The notes under the pieces are model-generated. The model had not been told where the DNA came from. It was given only the letters and a program-made list of their open reading frames with translations, and searched no databases. A stretch of 37,053 nucleotides of DNA. Origin: Saccharothrix coeruleofusca. Lineage in GTDB: Bacteria > Actinomycetota > Actinomycetes > Mycobacteriales > Pseudonocardiaceae. Both the position numbers and the translations under genes were made by a program. Every line of letters begins with the position of its first letter. The stretch's first letter is position 1. The stretch lies in assembly GCF_014648515.1 (NCBI RefSeq), contig NZ_BMRG01000011.1, positions 108,750 to 145,802 of the forward strand. Reading direction: 5' to 3'. Shown here piece after piece: positions 6,581 through 14,475 of the stretch.

Positions 6581-7728
6581 TAGGAGACGAGGGTGGGGCG
6601 TTCCACCTCCCAGGGGGACTTGAAGTAGGACCGCATCCCGCTGACCAGCCGCTCCACGTCGGCCTCCGGCCGCACCACCAAGCGCAGGAACTGGCCGCTG
6701 AGCCCCAGCTTGTTGGAGCACTCGCGGACGAACACCTGGTGCTTGTTGAGCAGGTGGTCGCGCATCTCACCGCCGCTGACCTCGTTGGGCAGCTTCACCA
6801 ACAGGAAGTTGGCCTGCGACGGGAACACCTCCAGGTCCGGCACCCGCCCCAGCTCCATGCTCATCCGGTAGCGGTCCATGGACAGCTTCACCAAGCTCGC
6901 CGCGTACGACTCGGCGTGCTCCTGGAACATGAACACCACCGCCTCGGCCAACGAGTTCAGGTTCCACTTGGGCAGCGCGGCGGCCATCTTCCTGGCCAGC
7001 GCCGGGTTGGCCACGCAGTAGCCGAACCGCACGCCGTGCAGGCCGAAGTTCTTGCCCAGGCTCTTGAGCACCAGCACGTTGGGCCGGATGGACGCCTCCG
7101 CGGCCACCGACGGGCTGCGCTCGATCTCCACGAAGTCGATGAACGACTCGTCGATCACCACCAGGTCCAGGTCCGACAGCTCGTCCATGAACCGGATGAC
7201 CTCGCGGCGGGGCAGGTAGCCGCCGTCGGGGTTGTTCGGGTTGCACAGCACCGCGACGCGCGACCCGCGCGAGCGGATGAACTTGATGTAGGTGTCGACG
7301 TCGAGGCCGAAGCCCTCGCTCTCCTGCAGCAGGAACATGTCGACCCGCTTGCCGGTCTCCATCGGCTGGTCGGTCCAGCGGCCGAAGGTCGGGATGGGCA
7401 CCGCGATCGACTCGCGCACCCACAGGTGGTCCAGCCAGGTGATCAGCTCGGTGGAGCCGTTGGACATCGCGATGGTGGCCGGGTTGAACCCCAGCACCGA
7501 CGAGAGCTGGCCCGCGATCCGGCTCGAATCGCTGGGGTAGAACTTCAGCACCGCTTCCAGGTTGTCGGCCAGCTCGGCGAACATCTCCGGGGTCGGGAAG
7601 TACGGGTTGCACGGGATGCAGAAGTCGACCAGGTCCCGCGCGCCGTCGCCCATCCGCCGGGAGAGCTCGAAGAACGACGGGCTGTGCGCGGTCTGCCGAA
7701 ACACGTCCGTGTCGATGCTGTGCCGCAC
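6580..7728 (-). CDS. HisC-like class I/II PLP aminotransferase
   Basis: A 382-aa fold-type I aminotransferase related to histidinol-phosphate aminotransferase and CobC. Visible motifs are MSNGSTELI (phosphate-binding loop, about 88-96), NPNNPDGG (163-170), VVIDESFIDF (190-199, cofactor Asp) and VLKSLGKNFGLHGVRFGY with the PLP lysine at about K226. The C-terminal Arg for substrate carboxylate is probably in FLRLVVRP. It moves an amino group between an amino acid and a keto acid in the cytoplasm; the substrate is unknown because no histidine or cobalamin genes are near. GTG at 7728 is chosen over upstream starts because GGGGAG lies at good spacing. It ends exactly at the nested repeat element. 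It sits alone between rmlD and Imm1, with its own 210-bp upstream gap. Confidence 0.88.
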   Translation of the reverse strand: MRHSIDTDVFRQTAHSPSFFELSRRMGDGARDLVDFCIPCNPYFPTPEMFAELADNLEAVLKFYPSDSSRIAGQLSSVLGFNPATIAMSNGSTELITWLDHLWVRESIAVPIPTFGRWTDQPMETGKRVDMFLLQESEGFGLDVDTYIKFIRSRGSRVAVLCNPNNPDGGYLPRREVIRFMDELSDLDLVVIDESFIDFVEIERSPSVAAEASIRPNVLVLKSLGKNFGLHGVRFGYCVANPALARKMAAALPKWNLNSLAEAVVFMFQEHAESYAASLVKLSMDRYRMSMELGRVPDLEVFPSQANFLLVKLPNEVSGGEMRDHLLNKHQVFVRECSNKLGLSGQFLRLVVRPEADVERLVSGMRSYFKSPWEVERPTLVS

Positions 7729-7842
7729 GCAACCACTCCCCGCTCGTCCGTCGCCGGTGTCACCGGGGTCTACGTGCGGCTCGTGGGGGTGGTTCAGGCC
7801 AGGCGGGCACCACGCGAGGCCGCGTCGGCCTGTCGGCATGCC

Positions 7843-7879
7843 TTTCGCGGAAAATCACGCCCTTCGATTTTCCGCGAAA
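7843..7879. terminator. Perfect 14-bp inverted repeat downstream of rmlBD
   Basis: TTTCGCGGAAAATC (7843-7856), 9-nt loop, GATTTTCCGCGAAA (7866-7879). It lies in the 210-bp gap between the rmlD stop and the aminotransferase start, both on the minus strand. It could end rmlBD transcription or act as an operator for the aminotransferase. The A/T-rich inner part makes it stand out from the surrounding GC-rich DNA. Nothing else is evident in this gap. Confidence 0.65.
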
Positions 7880-7939
7880 CGCGTGTCGATGGGCCGACTT
7901 CCGGGCGGCCGAGCCGCCGTCTGCGGAGCAGCGGCCATG

Positions 7940-8836
7940 TTACGGCACCGCTCCTGTCGCGAAGGCGGTGGACAGGGCTTCGCGCCAGGGGCGCAGCGGG
8001 GTCAGGCCCGCCTCCTGCCAGGCGCGGCCGGACAGCACCGAGTACGCCGGGCGCGGCGCGGGGCGCGGGAAGTCGGCGGTGCCGCACGGCTTCACCCGCT
8101 CCGGGTCCAGGCCGAGCTCGGCGAAGACGGCCTTGGCGAAGCCGCACCACGTCGTCTCGCCGCCGCCGGTGGCGTGCAGCACCCGCCGCGCCGGGCCGCG
8201 CCGCGCCGCGACCAGGGCGGCCAGCTCCACCAGCCCGCCGGCCAGGTCCAGCGCCCACGTCGGCGACCCGATCTGGTCGTCCACAACGGACAGCTGGTCG
8301 CGCTCGTTCGCCAAGCGGGCCATGGTCTTGACGAAGTTCGGCCCGCCCGCGCCGTAGACCCACGCGGTGCGCACGACCCAGGACCGCTCCCAGCAGGCCA
8401 GCACGCGCTGCTCGCCCGCCAGCTTCGTCCGCCCGTAGGCCGAACGCGGGCCGGTCTCGTCGTCCGGCTCGTACGGCCGCGTGCCGTCGCCGGGGAACAC
8501 GTAGTCCGTGGACACGTGCAGCAGCGGCACGTCGTGCTCGCGGCACGCCGCCGCCAGCAGCTCGGGTCCCTTGGCGTTGACCAGGAACGCGCGGTCCTCA
8601 TCGGACTCCGCCGCGTCCACCGCGGTGTACGCGGCGGCGTTGACGACCACCGGCCGCAGCGAGTCGTCGCGGGCCGCGCAGGCGAACGACGCCACCGCGT
8701 CGGACACCGCCTGCGCGTCGGTGATGTCCAGCTCCGCCGACGACGGCGCGTGCACCAGGCCCTCGGACGGGGCCACCGCCACCAGGTCGTGCCCGAGCTG
8801 GCCGCGGCCGCCGGGCACCAGCAGTGCGAGCGCCAT
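7940..8836 (-). CDS. rmlD: dTDP-4-dehydrorhamnose reductase
   Basis: A 298-aa short-chain dehydrogenase that makes dTDP-L-rhamnose, the last step of the rml pathway, using NAD(P)H in the cytoplasm. It shows LLVPGGRGQLGHDL (dinucleotide loop, N-terminus), VVNAAAYTAVDAAE, HVSTDYVFPGDG with the catalytic Thr/Asp region, and SAYGRTKLAGE with the YxxxK catalytic pair. Length is normal. ATG at 8836 overlaps the rmlB TGA by one base (TGATG), so translation is coupled; a longer upstream start would run inside rmlB. rmlA and rmlC are not in this window and must be elsewhere. Confidence 0.95.
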   Translation of the reverse strand: MALALLVPGGRGQLGHDLVAVAPSEGLVHAPSSAELDITDAQAVSDAVASFACAARDDSLRPVVVNAAAYTAVDAAESDEDRAFLVNAKGPELLAAACREHDVPLLHVSTDYVFPGDGTRPYEPDDETGPRSAYGRTKLAGEQRVLACWERSWVVRTAWVYGAGGPNFVKTMARLANERDQLSVVDDQIGSPTWALDLAGGLVELAALVAARRGPARRVLHATGGGETTWCGFAKAVFAELGLDPERVKPCGTADFPRPAPRPAYSVLSGRAWQEAGLTPLRPWREALSTAFATGAVP

Positions 8837-9825
8837 CAGCCGGCCAGCGCCGCGCGCTGCTTGAGGGGCTCCCACCACGAGCGGTTGTCGCGGTACCAGG
8901 CGACCGTGGCCGCCAGGCCCTCGGCGAAGTCCACCCTCGGCGCGTAGCCCAGCTCCTGGCTGATCTTGGTGATGTCGACCGAGTAGCGCCGGTCGTGGCC
9001 CTTGCGGTCGGTCACCTGCTCGACGGAGGACCAGTCGCGGCCGGTGGCCGCCAGCAGCCGCTCGGTCAGCTCGCGGTTGGTCAGCTCGGTGCCGCCGCCG
9101 ATGTTGTAGATCTCACCGCCGCGCCCGCCCTCCAGCACCAGCTGGATGCCCCGGCAGTGGTCGTCGACGTGCAGCCAGTCGCGCACGTAGAGCCCGTCGC
9201 CGTAGAGGGGGACCTTCTTGCCGTCCAGGAGGTTGGTCACGAACAGCGGGATGACCTTCTCCGGGAACTGGTACGGACCGTAGTTGTTCGAGCACCGCGT
9301 GATGCACACCGGCAGGCCGTGCGTGCGGTGGAACGCCCGTGCGAGCAGGTCCGAGGACGCCTTGGAGGCCGAGTACGGCGAGTTCGGCTCCAGCACGTGA
9401 TCCTCGGTCCAGGAGCCCTCCTGGATGCTGCCGTAGACCTCGTCGGTGGAGACGTGCACGAACTTGGCCACGTTCGCCTCCAGCGCGCCCTGCAGCAGCG
9501 TCTGGGTGCCCAGCACGTTGGTCAGCACGAAGTCCGCCGAGCCGGAGATCGACCGGTCCACGTGCGACTCGGCGGCGAAGTGCACCACCACGTCGGTGCC
9601 GGTCATCAGCTCGGCGACCAGCTCGCGGTCGCAGATGTCACCCCGCACGAACCGCAGCCGGGGGCTGTCGGCGACCGGCGCCAGGTTGGCCTCGTTGCCC
9701 GCGTAGGTGAGCTTGTCCAGCACGACCACCTCGGCGTCGGCGTAGGCCGGGTACGCGCCGCCCACCAACTCCCGCACGTAGTGCGAGCCGATGAACCCGG
9801 CTCCACCCGTCACCAGCACCCGCAT
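8836..9825 (-). CDS. rmlB: dTDP-glucose 4,6-dehydratase
   Basis: A 329-aa extended short-chain dehydrogenase that converts dTDP-glucose to dTDP-4-keto-6-deoxyglucose. Motifs: MRVLVTGGAGFIGSH (NAD loop), VVHFAAESHVDRSI, STDEVYGS with the active-site Thr-Asp-Glu triad region, SPYSASKASSD (YxxxK), and NNYGPYQFPEK. The end is the usual WYRDNRSWWEPL. ATG at 9825 is preceded by GAGAGG, and the glycine loop follows at once, so it is preferred over a start 30 bp upstream. It is first in an operon with rmlD. It diverges from the LCP gene across a 169-bp gap, which should hold promoters for both; TACTCT at about 9953 is a possible -10 for the LCP side. Confidence 0.96.
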   Translation of the reverse strand: MRVLVTGGAGFIGSHYVRELVGGAYPAYADAEVVVLDKLTYAGNEANLAPVADSPRLRFVRGDICDRELVAELMTGTDVVVHFAAESHVDRSISGSADFVLTNVLGTQTLLQGALEANVAKFVHVSTDEVYGSIQEGSWTEDHVLEPNSPYSASKASSDLLARAFHRTHGLPVCITRCSNNYGPYQFPEKVIPLFVTNLLDGKKVPLYGDGLYVRDWLHVDDHCRGIQLVLEGGRGGEIYNIGGGTELTNRELTERLLAATGRDWSSVEQVTDRKGHDRRYSVDITKISQELGYAPRVDFAEGLAATVAWYRDNRSWWEPLKQRAALAG

Positions 9826-9994
9826 CGCAACACCTCTCAGCCGTGGACACCCCATCGCAGTGTGTCACCGTTGTTTACCGTGCAACCCACCCGGTTGTTA
9901 CAGCGTCTCCCGTATATAGGGGAATCGCGGTTCCGCGCGCCGGTCCGCCATTACTCTGGATCGATACGACCGTGACGCGGGGGAGGCAGCACCA

Positions 9995-11518
9995 GTGGAC
10001 GTCAGTCCGCCCAGGAAGGCCGGTGGTTCGGCCGCATTGCGCTTCCTCCTGCTCACCGGGCGTTCACTCCTCGCGCTCGTGTCCGCCGCTGTGCTCCTCG
10101 TCACCTGGTACGGCTGGAACTACCTGCGGGACCTGGACGAGGGCATCACCACCACCGATGTGATCTCCTCCACGGTGGCCGAGCAGGGCCGGGCCCGCAA
10201 GCCGCTCGACGGCGCGGTGGACATCCTGCTGGTGGGCGTGGACAGCCGCACCGACGCGCAGGGCAACCCGCTGTCGCGGGAGGTGTTGGCGCTGCTCAAC
10301 GGCGGTGTCGCGGACGGCAGCCTGAACACCGACACGATGATCCTGGTGCACATCCCGCAGGACGGCACCCGCGCGGTGGCCATCTCCTTCCCGCGCGACG
10401 CCTACGTGGAGATCGCCGATGGCTTCGGCAAGCACAAGCTGAACTCCGCGCTGGCGCGGCAGAAGAACACCACCGCCGAGCAGTTGCGCGCCGAGGGCGT
10501 GACCGACGAGGCCCGCATCGCGCAGGAGTCGACCCAGGCGGGCCGCAAGACGCTGATCAAGACCATCGAGGACCTGTCCGGCGGTGCCATCACCGTGGAC
10601 AACTACGCCGAGGTCAACCTGGCCAGCTTCTACGAGGTCACCAAGGCCATCGGCGGCGTGGAGGTGTGCCTGAACGCCCCCACCAAGGACTCCGCCTCGG
10701 GCGCGGACTTCCCGGCGGGCAGGCAGACCGTCGAGGGCGCCAAGGCGCTGTCGTTCGTGCGCCAGCGCGGCGGGCTGCCCGGCGGCGACCTGGACCGGAT
10801 CGTGCGCCAGCAGGTGTTCATCGGCGCGCTGGCCCGCAAGGTGCTCTCCACCGGCACGCTGACCGACCCGACCAAGCTGGGGGCGCTGGTCGAGGCGGTG
10901 AAGAAGTCCGTGGTGCTCAACCAGGGCTGGAACATCACCGAGTTCGCCGACCAGATGCGCGACCTGGCCTCGGGCAACATCCAGTTCCGCACCATCCCGG
11001 TGGGTGACCCGGTGGACACCTGGAGCGACGGCAACGTGCTGCCGGTGGACCCGGCGGGCGTGCGCCGGTTCATCAAGGAGCTCGCCTCCGACGAGCCCCC
11101 GGCGTCATCTTCGTCACCCCGCACGACTCCGTCCGGCCCGCCGAACTCCGCCGTCACGGTGCAGGTCTACAACGCCGCGGGCATCAACAACCTCGCCTCC
11201 GATGTGCTCAACACGTTGGTGCAAAAGGGTTTCGCCCGAGGCCAGGCGCTGACCGGGACCTACCGGGACAGCTCGCTGGTGCGGCACGCGCCGGGCGAGC
11301 GGGCGGTCGCCCTGCGCGTGGTCGAAGCGCTGGGCGGTAACGCCGGGGTCGAGGAGGACGACTCCGTGCCTGAAGGACAGGTTCAGGTCCACGTCGGCGC
11401 CGACTACCGGGCGTCCGACGAGTCCGACCCGGCGTCCGCGGCGGGCACCCGGACGACGGCGCCGACGACGGGTTCCGCCCCGCCGATCACCGCCGACGGG
11501 TTGGCCTGCGTGAACTGA
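9995..11518 (+). CDS. LytR-CpsA-Psr (LCP) family wall-polymer ligase with LytR_C domain
   Basis: A 507-aa membrane protein. Residues about 17-40 form a single N-terminal membrane anchor (LLALVSAAVLLVTWYGW). The LCP catalytic domain follows (about 70-350) with DILLVGVDSRTD, NTDTMILVHI, AVAISFPRDAYV, the metal and pyrophosphate Asp/Arg motifs, and LSFVRQRGGLPGGDLDRI. A Ser/Pro linker leads to a LytR_C domain (about 385-470, from VTVQVYNAAGINNLA). The last residues are GLACVN. LCP enzymes move glycans from the undecaprenyl/decaprenyl carrier to peptidoglycan outside the membrane; in mycobacteria this attaches arabinogalactan through rhamnose-GlcNAc, matching the rml neighbours. GTG at 9995 has GGGGGAGG upstream. 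A paralogue follows 76 bp later. Confidence 0.93.
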   Translation: MDVSPPRKAGGSAALRFLLLTGRSLLALVSAAVLLVTWYGWNYLRDLDEGITTTDVISSTVAEQGRARKPLDGAVDILLVGVDSRTDAQGNPLSREVLALLNGGVADGSLNTDTMILVHIPQDGTRAVAISFPRDAYVEIADGFGKHKLNSALARQKNTTAEQLRAEGVTDEARIAQESTQAGRKTLIKTIEDLSGGAITVDNYAEVNLASFYEVTKAIGGVEVCLNAPTKDSASGADFPAGRQTVEGAKALSFVRQRGGLPGGDLDRIVRQQVFIGALARKVLSTGTLTDPTKLGALVEAVKKSVVLNQGWNITEFADQMRDLASGNIQFRTIPVGDPVDTWSDGNVLPVDPAGVRRFIKELASDEPPASSSSPRTTPSGPPNSAVTVQVYNAAGINNLASDVLNTLVQKGFARGQALTGTYRDSSLVRHAPGERAVALRVVEALGGNAGVEEDDSVPEGQVQVHVGADYRASDESDPASAAGTRTTAPTTGSAPPITADGLACVN

Positions 11519-11594
11519 ACCACCACCTCCTGCGCGGCCGGTCCGCCCGGCGGCGGTGGTTGCCCGACCGGACGGACCGCGTGGAGGAGGAACA

Positions 11595-12788
11595 GTGAAA
11601 GCCGCCGTCATCACCGGGCGGGCGCTGCTGGCGCTGCTGTCCGCCGCAGTGCTCGCGGTGACCGGTTACACCTGGGCGACCCTGCAGCGGGTGGAGCAGA
11701 GCGTCAACACCACCGACGTGCTGACCGTCATGTCGGACGTGCCCAACGCCCCGCCCGCCAACGACGGCGCCGTGGACATCCTGCTGGTGGGCAGCGACAG
11801 CCGCACCGACGCGCAGGGCAGGCCGCTGCCCGACCGCGTGCTGCGCCAGCTGCGCACCGAGGCGACCGACACGGTCAACACCGACACGATCATCATCCTG
11901 CGGGTGCCCAGGGACGGCTCCAAGGCGCACGCCATCTCGATCCCGCGCGACACCTACGTGCCGATCCCGGACCACCGCGAGGAGAAGATCAACTCCGCGT
12001 ACGGGGTGACCAAGTTCTTCACCATGCAGCGCCTCCAGCAGGAGGGCGTGCACGACCTGGCCGAGCGGGAGAAGCGCGGCGACCAGGCGGGCAGGCGGGT
12101 GCTGGTGCGGGTGGTGCAGGAGCTGACCGGCGTGCGCGTGGACCACTACGCCGAGGTCAACCTCTACGGCTTCTACCTGCTCACCCAGGTCATCGGCGGG
12201 GTGGACGTCTGCCTCAACCACGCCACCAGCGACCCGGACTCGGGCGCGGACTTCCCGGCGGGCCCGCAGACCATCTCCGGCGGCGACGCGCTGGCGTTCG
12301 TGCGGCAGCGCAAGAACATCCCCAACGGGGACCTGGGCCGCATCACCCGGCAGCAGGTGTTCCTGTCGGCGGCGGTGTCGCGGCTGCTGTCGGCGGGCAC
12401 GCTCACCGACCCGGCCAAGCTGTCCGGGCTGCTGGACGCGGTGAGCAAGTCGGTGGTGGTGGACGACGGCCTGGACCTGGCCACGCTGGCGAAGCAGGCG
12501 CAGGGCCTGGCGGGCGGCAACGTCGAGTTCGCCACCATCCCGGTCACCGGGGTGGGCGCCCGCAACGACCGGGGGCAGAGCATCATCACCGTCGACCCCG
12601 CCCAGGTGAAGGCGTTCGTGGCGCAGGTGCTCGGCGAGAAGACCCCCACCCCCACCACAGCTGCCACCACCGCTGCCAGCAGCCCCGCGCCCCCCGGCAC
12701 GACAGAGCGCTTCGGGGGTGGCAAGGTTGTGTCGCTGGACGGCGGCCCGCGGGCTGTCGCGCAGCAAGGACCGCCTTGCGTCGACTAG
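11595..12788 (+). CDS. LCP family wall-polymer ligase, paralogue lacking LytR_C
   Basis: A 397-aa paralogue of the preceding gene with the same order of motifs: anchor ALLALLSAAVLAVTGYTW, DILLVGSDSRTDAQG, NTDTIIILRVPRDG, AISIPRDTYVPIP, and LAFVRQRKNIPNGDLGRI. The LCP domain ends near residue 340. Instead of a LytR_C domain there is a short Thr/Ala/Pro tail and the ending GPPCVD, which resembles the CVN ending of the first copy, as if the C-terminal domain had been deleted. GTG at 11595 has GGAGGAGG just upstream; an earlier in-frame start at 11556 lacks this. It likely shares the operon and ligase function with its neighbour. Confidence 0.92.
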   Translation: MKAAVITGRALLALLSAAVLAVTGYTWATLQRVEQSVNTTDVLTVMSDVPNAPPANDGAVDILLVGSDSRTDAQGRPLPDRVLRQLRTEATDTVNTDTIIILRVPRDGSKAHAISIPRDTYVPIPDHREEKINSAYGVTKFFTMQRLQQEGVHDLAEREKRGDQAGRRVLVRVVQELTGVRVDHYAEVNLYGFYLLTQVIGGVDVCLNHATSDPDSGADFPAGPQTISGGDALAFVRQRKNIPNGDLGRITRQQVFLSAAVSRLLSAGTLTDPAKLSGLLDAVSKSVVVDDGLDLATLAKQAQGLAGGNVEFATIPVTGVGARNDRGQSIITVDPAQVKAFVAQVLGEKTPTPTTAATTAASSPAPPGTTERFGGGKVVSLDGGPRAVAQQGPPCVD

Positions 12789-12801
12789 TGGAGTGGCCGC
12801 C

Positions 12802-13494
12802 TTGACCGTCACGGAAGCCCTGCTCGTCCCGCTGCTGACCGCTTCGGCGCGGCCGCTGATCACCCACTACGACGACGCCGCGGGCACCAGGGTGGAGTTG
12901 TCCCGCGCCACGGTGGCCAACTGGGCGGCCAAGACCGCGAACTGGCTGCGTGACGAGCACGACGTGGCACCGGGCGACCCGGTGGCCGTGCTGCTGCCCG
13001 CGCACTGGCAGACCGTCGGCGTGCTGCTGGGCGCGTGGTGGTGCGGCGCGTCCGTGGTGGACGCCCCGGCGGGCGCGAAGGTGGCGTTCGTGCCGCCCGG
13101 CGGCGAGGCGCCGGGGGCCGACCTGACGGCCGTGGCCTCGCTGCACCCCATGGGACTGGGCTGCGGCGCGCCGGTGGACTACCTGGACGAGGTGCGGGTG
13201 TTCGGCGACGACTTCACGCCGTGGCAGCCGGTGCCCGGCTCGACGCCAGCCCTGGGCTGGTCCACAGTGGACGAGGTGGTGGCCGAGGCCCGCACGCGCG
13301 CGGCGACGCTGGGCATCGGCCCCCAGTCGCGGGTGCTGTCCACTGTGGAGTGGACGCACCCGGACGGCTTGCTCAACGGCCTGCTGGCCGTGCTGGCGGG
13401 CGGCGGGTCGCTGGTCCAGTGCAGCAACGCCGCCCCGGACCTGCTGCCCGCCCGCCGCGACAGCGAGCAGACCACCCTGGACCTGGCGGGCTAG
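12802..13494 (+). CDS. TIGR03089 family protein (AMP-ligase-like N-terminal fragment)
   Basis: A 230-aa protein of the TIGR03089 family, which resembles the N-terminal part of acyl-CoA/AMP ligases but lacks the ATP-binding core. Seen here are TVTEALLVPLLT, LITHYDDAAGTRVELS, VANWAAKTANWLRDE and PGDPVAVLLPAHWQTVGVLL. In mycobacteria the orthologue (Rv3268, from memory) also follows the LCP gene, so this is part of the conserved block. TTG at 12802 is preferred because the family begins at this point and GTGGAG is 8 nt upstream; GTG at 12793 is the alternative. Its stop codon shares CTAG with the stop of the convergent DoxX gene. No catalytic role is established. Confidence 0.82.
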   Translation: MTVTEALLVPLLTASARPLITHYDDAAGTRVELSRATVANWAAKTANWLRDEHDVAPGDPVAVLLPAHWQTVGVLLGAWWCGASVVDAPAGAKVAFVPPGGEAPGADLTAVASLHPMGLGCGAPVDYLDEVRVFGDDFTPWQPVPGSTPALGWSTVDEVVAEARTRAATLGIGPQSRVLSTVEWTHPDGLLNGLLAVLAGGGSLVQCSNAAPDLLPARRDSEQTTLDLAG

Positions 13495-13904
13495 GCGCTC
13501 GCCCGCGCCGGAGCGCGGCGGGAGCGCACGAGGCGGTCCACCGACAGGTCGCCGCCGTTGAAGCCCAGCGCCAGCGCGGCCACGCCGAGCGCGAGCACCA
13601 GCTCGTACCCGCCCTGGCCGGTCAGCCCGTTGGGCAGGTGCACCAGCACCAGCGCGCCCGCCATGTTCAGCGCCAGCAGCACGCCGACCACCGGCAGCGC
13701 CGCGCCCGCGACGAGCATGGCGCCGCCGACCAGCTCGACGATCGCGGCGAACCACGCCGACAGCGTCGGCATCGGCACCCCCATGCCCTGGAACGCCTGA
13801 GCGGTGCCGTCGAGGCCCCACTCGGCGACCTTCTGCCAACCGTGGGCGATGAACACCACACCGATGCCGATGCGGCCGACCAGCGCCGTCACGTCCCGAA
13901 CCAT
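13491..13904 (-). CDS. DoxX family membrane protein
   Basis: A 137-aa membrane protein with four hydrophobic segments, in order around LVGRIGIGVVFIAHGWQKV, WFAAIVELVGGAMLVAGAAL, VVGVLLALNMAGALVLVHL and YELVLALGVAALALGF. HGWQKVAEWG and IVELVGGAMLV are typical DoxX motifs. DoxX proteins are small inner-membrane proteins linked to redox and thiol stress, though their chemistry is uncertain. ATG at 13904 has GGAGGAGG upstream; the long N-terminal extension possible in this frame is non-coding promoter and ArsR sequence. It diverges from the ArsR gene, which probably controls it. The stop overlaps the convergent TIGR03089 stop (CTAG). Confidence 0.92.
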   Translation of the reverse strand: MVRDVTALVGRIGIGVVFIAHGWQKVAEWGLDGTAQAFQGMGVPMPTLSAWFAAIVELVGGAMLVAGAALPVVGVLLALNMAGALVLVHLPNGLTGQGGYELVLALGVAALALGFNGGDLSVDRLVRSRRAPARASA

Positions 13905-13967
13905 GATCCTCCTCCGACCGATTCCCTCCCGAGCGACGTTATATGAACTTTCAACTTTCTCGGCTCC

Positions 13968-13997
13968 TTGACAGGGTTCCGACAGGGAGCGTAAGAA
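13968..13997 (+). promoter_or_regulatory. Promoter of ArsR gene
   Basis: TTGACA (13968-13973), 18-bp spacer, TAAGAA (13992-13997): a near-consensus vegetative promoter. Predicted transcription start is near 14004, shortly before the ArsR start. The -35 box is a perfect match, which is rare in this window. Confidence 0.6.
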
Positions 13998-14004
13998 AAC
14001 CTTG

Positions 14005-14028
14005 TAGTTAAATAACCAAGTGGTTAGG
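14005..14028. promoter_or_regulatory. Candidate ArsR operator
   Basis: An A/T-rich patch with two dyads: GTTA-AA-TAAC (about 14007-14016) and AACCA-AG-TGGTT (14014-14025). It overlaps the start of the ArsR transcript and faces the divergent DoxX gene, the usual place for an ArsR-type repressor to bind. Binding is inferred. Confidence 0.5.
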
Positions 14029-14034
14029 CATGAT

Positions 14035-14388
14035 GTGGCTACCGATCCGCTGAGCCTCACCTTCGCCGCCCTCGCCGACCCGACGCGGCGGGCCATCCTG
14101 GCCCGGCTGACCGAGGGCCCGGCCACGGTGAAGGAGCTCTCCGCGCCGTTCGACATGAGCGGCCCCGCGGTGTCCAAGCACCTGCGGGTGCTGGAGCGCG
14201 CGGGCCTGATCACCAGGGGCCGCGACGCCCAGTGGCGGCCGTGCGAGCTGGACGCCACCCCGCTGCGCCAGGTCAGCGAGTGGGCCGACGGCTTCCGCCA
14301 GTTCTGGGACGCCAGCTACCGCCGCCTGGACGACTACCTCGCCCAGCTACAGGCGAACCAGCCCCCCGACACTGACCACCCCGCCTGA
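14035..14388 (+). CDS. ArsR/SmtB-family winged-helix repressor
   Basis: About 117 aa. LSLTFAALADPTRRAILARL is the family's start, followed by the wing-helix core VKELSAPFDMSGPAVSKHLRVLERAGLI, with GPAVSKHLRVLE as the recognition helix, and a basic wing (RGRDAQWRPCEL). No CxC metal site is present, so it belongs with SdpR-like, non-metal members that sense other cues. GTG at 14035 places the sequence like relatives; GTG at 14020 would add five residues. It is divergent from DoxX, and likely represses DoxX and itself. Confidence 0.92.
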   Translation: MATDPLSLTFAALADPTRRAILARLTEGPATVKELSAPFDMSGPAVSKHLRVLERAGLITRGRDAQWRPCELDATPLRQVSEWADGFRQFWDASYRRLDDYLAQLQANQPPDTDHPA

Positions 14389-14475
14389 CGCCGGGGCCGG
14401 CGGGGCACGACTCGACCACGGGCAGAGCGCGTACTCTTCCCCCACTTCCGACCACCGAGGAGACGGTCCGCCTGG

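Noticed and set aside
7940-9825. Complete dTDP-rhamnose operon
   Set aside because: Only rmlD and rmlB are present; rmlA and rmlC are not found in this window.
9826-9994. Confident promoters in the rmlB-LCP divergent gap
   Set aside because: TACTCT and several TTGTT-type words occur, but no pair has convincing -35/-10 spacing.
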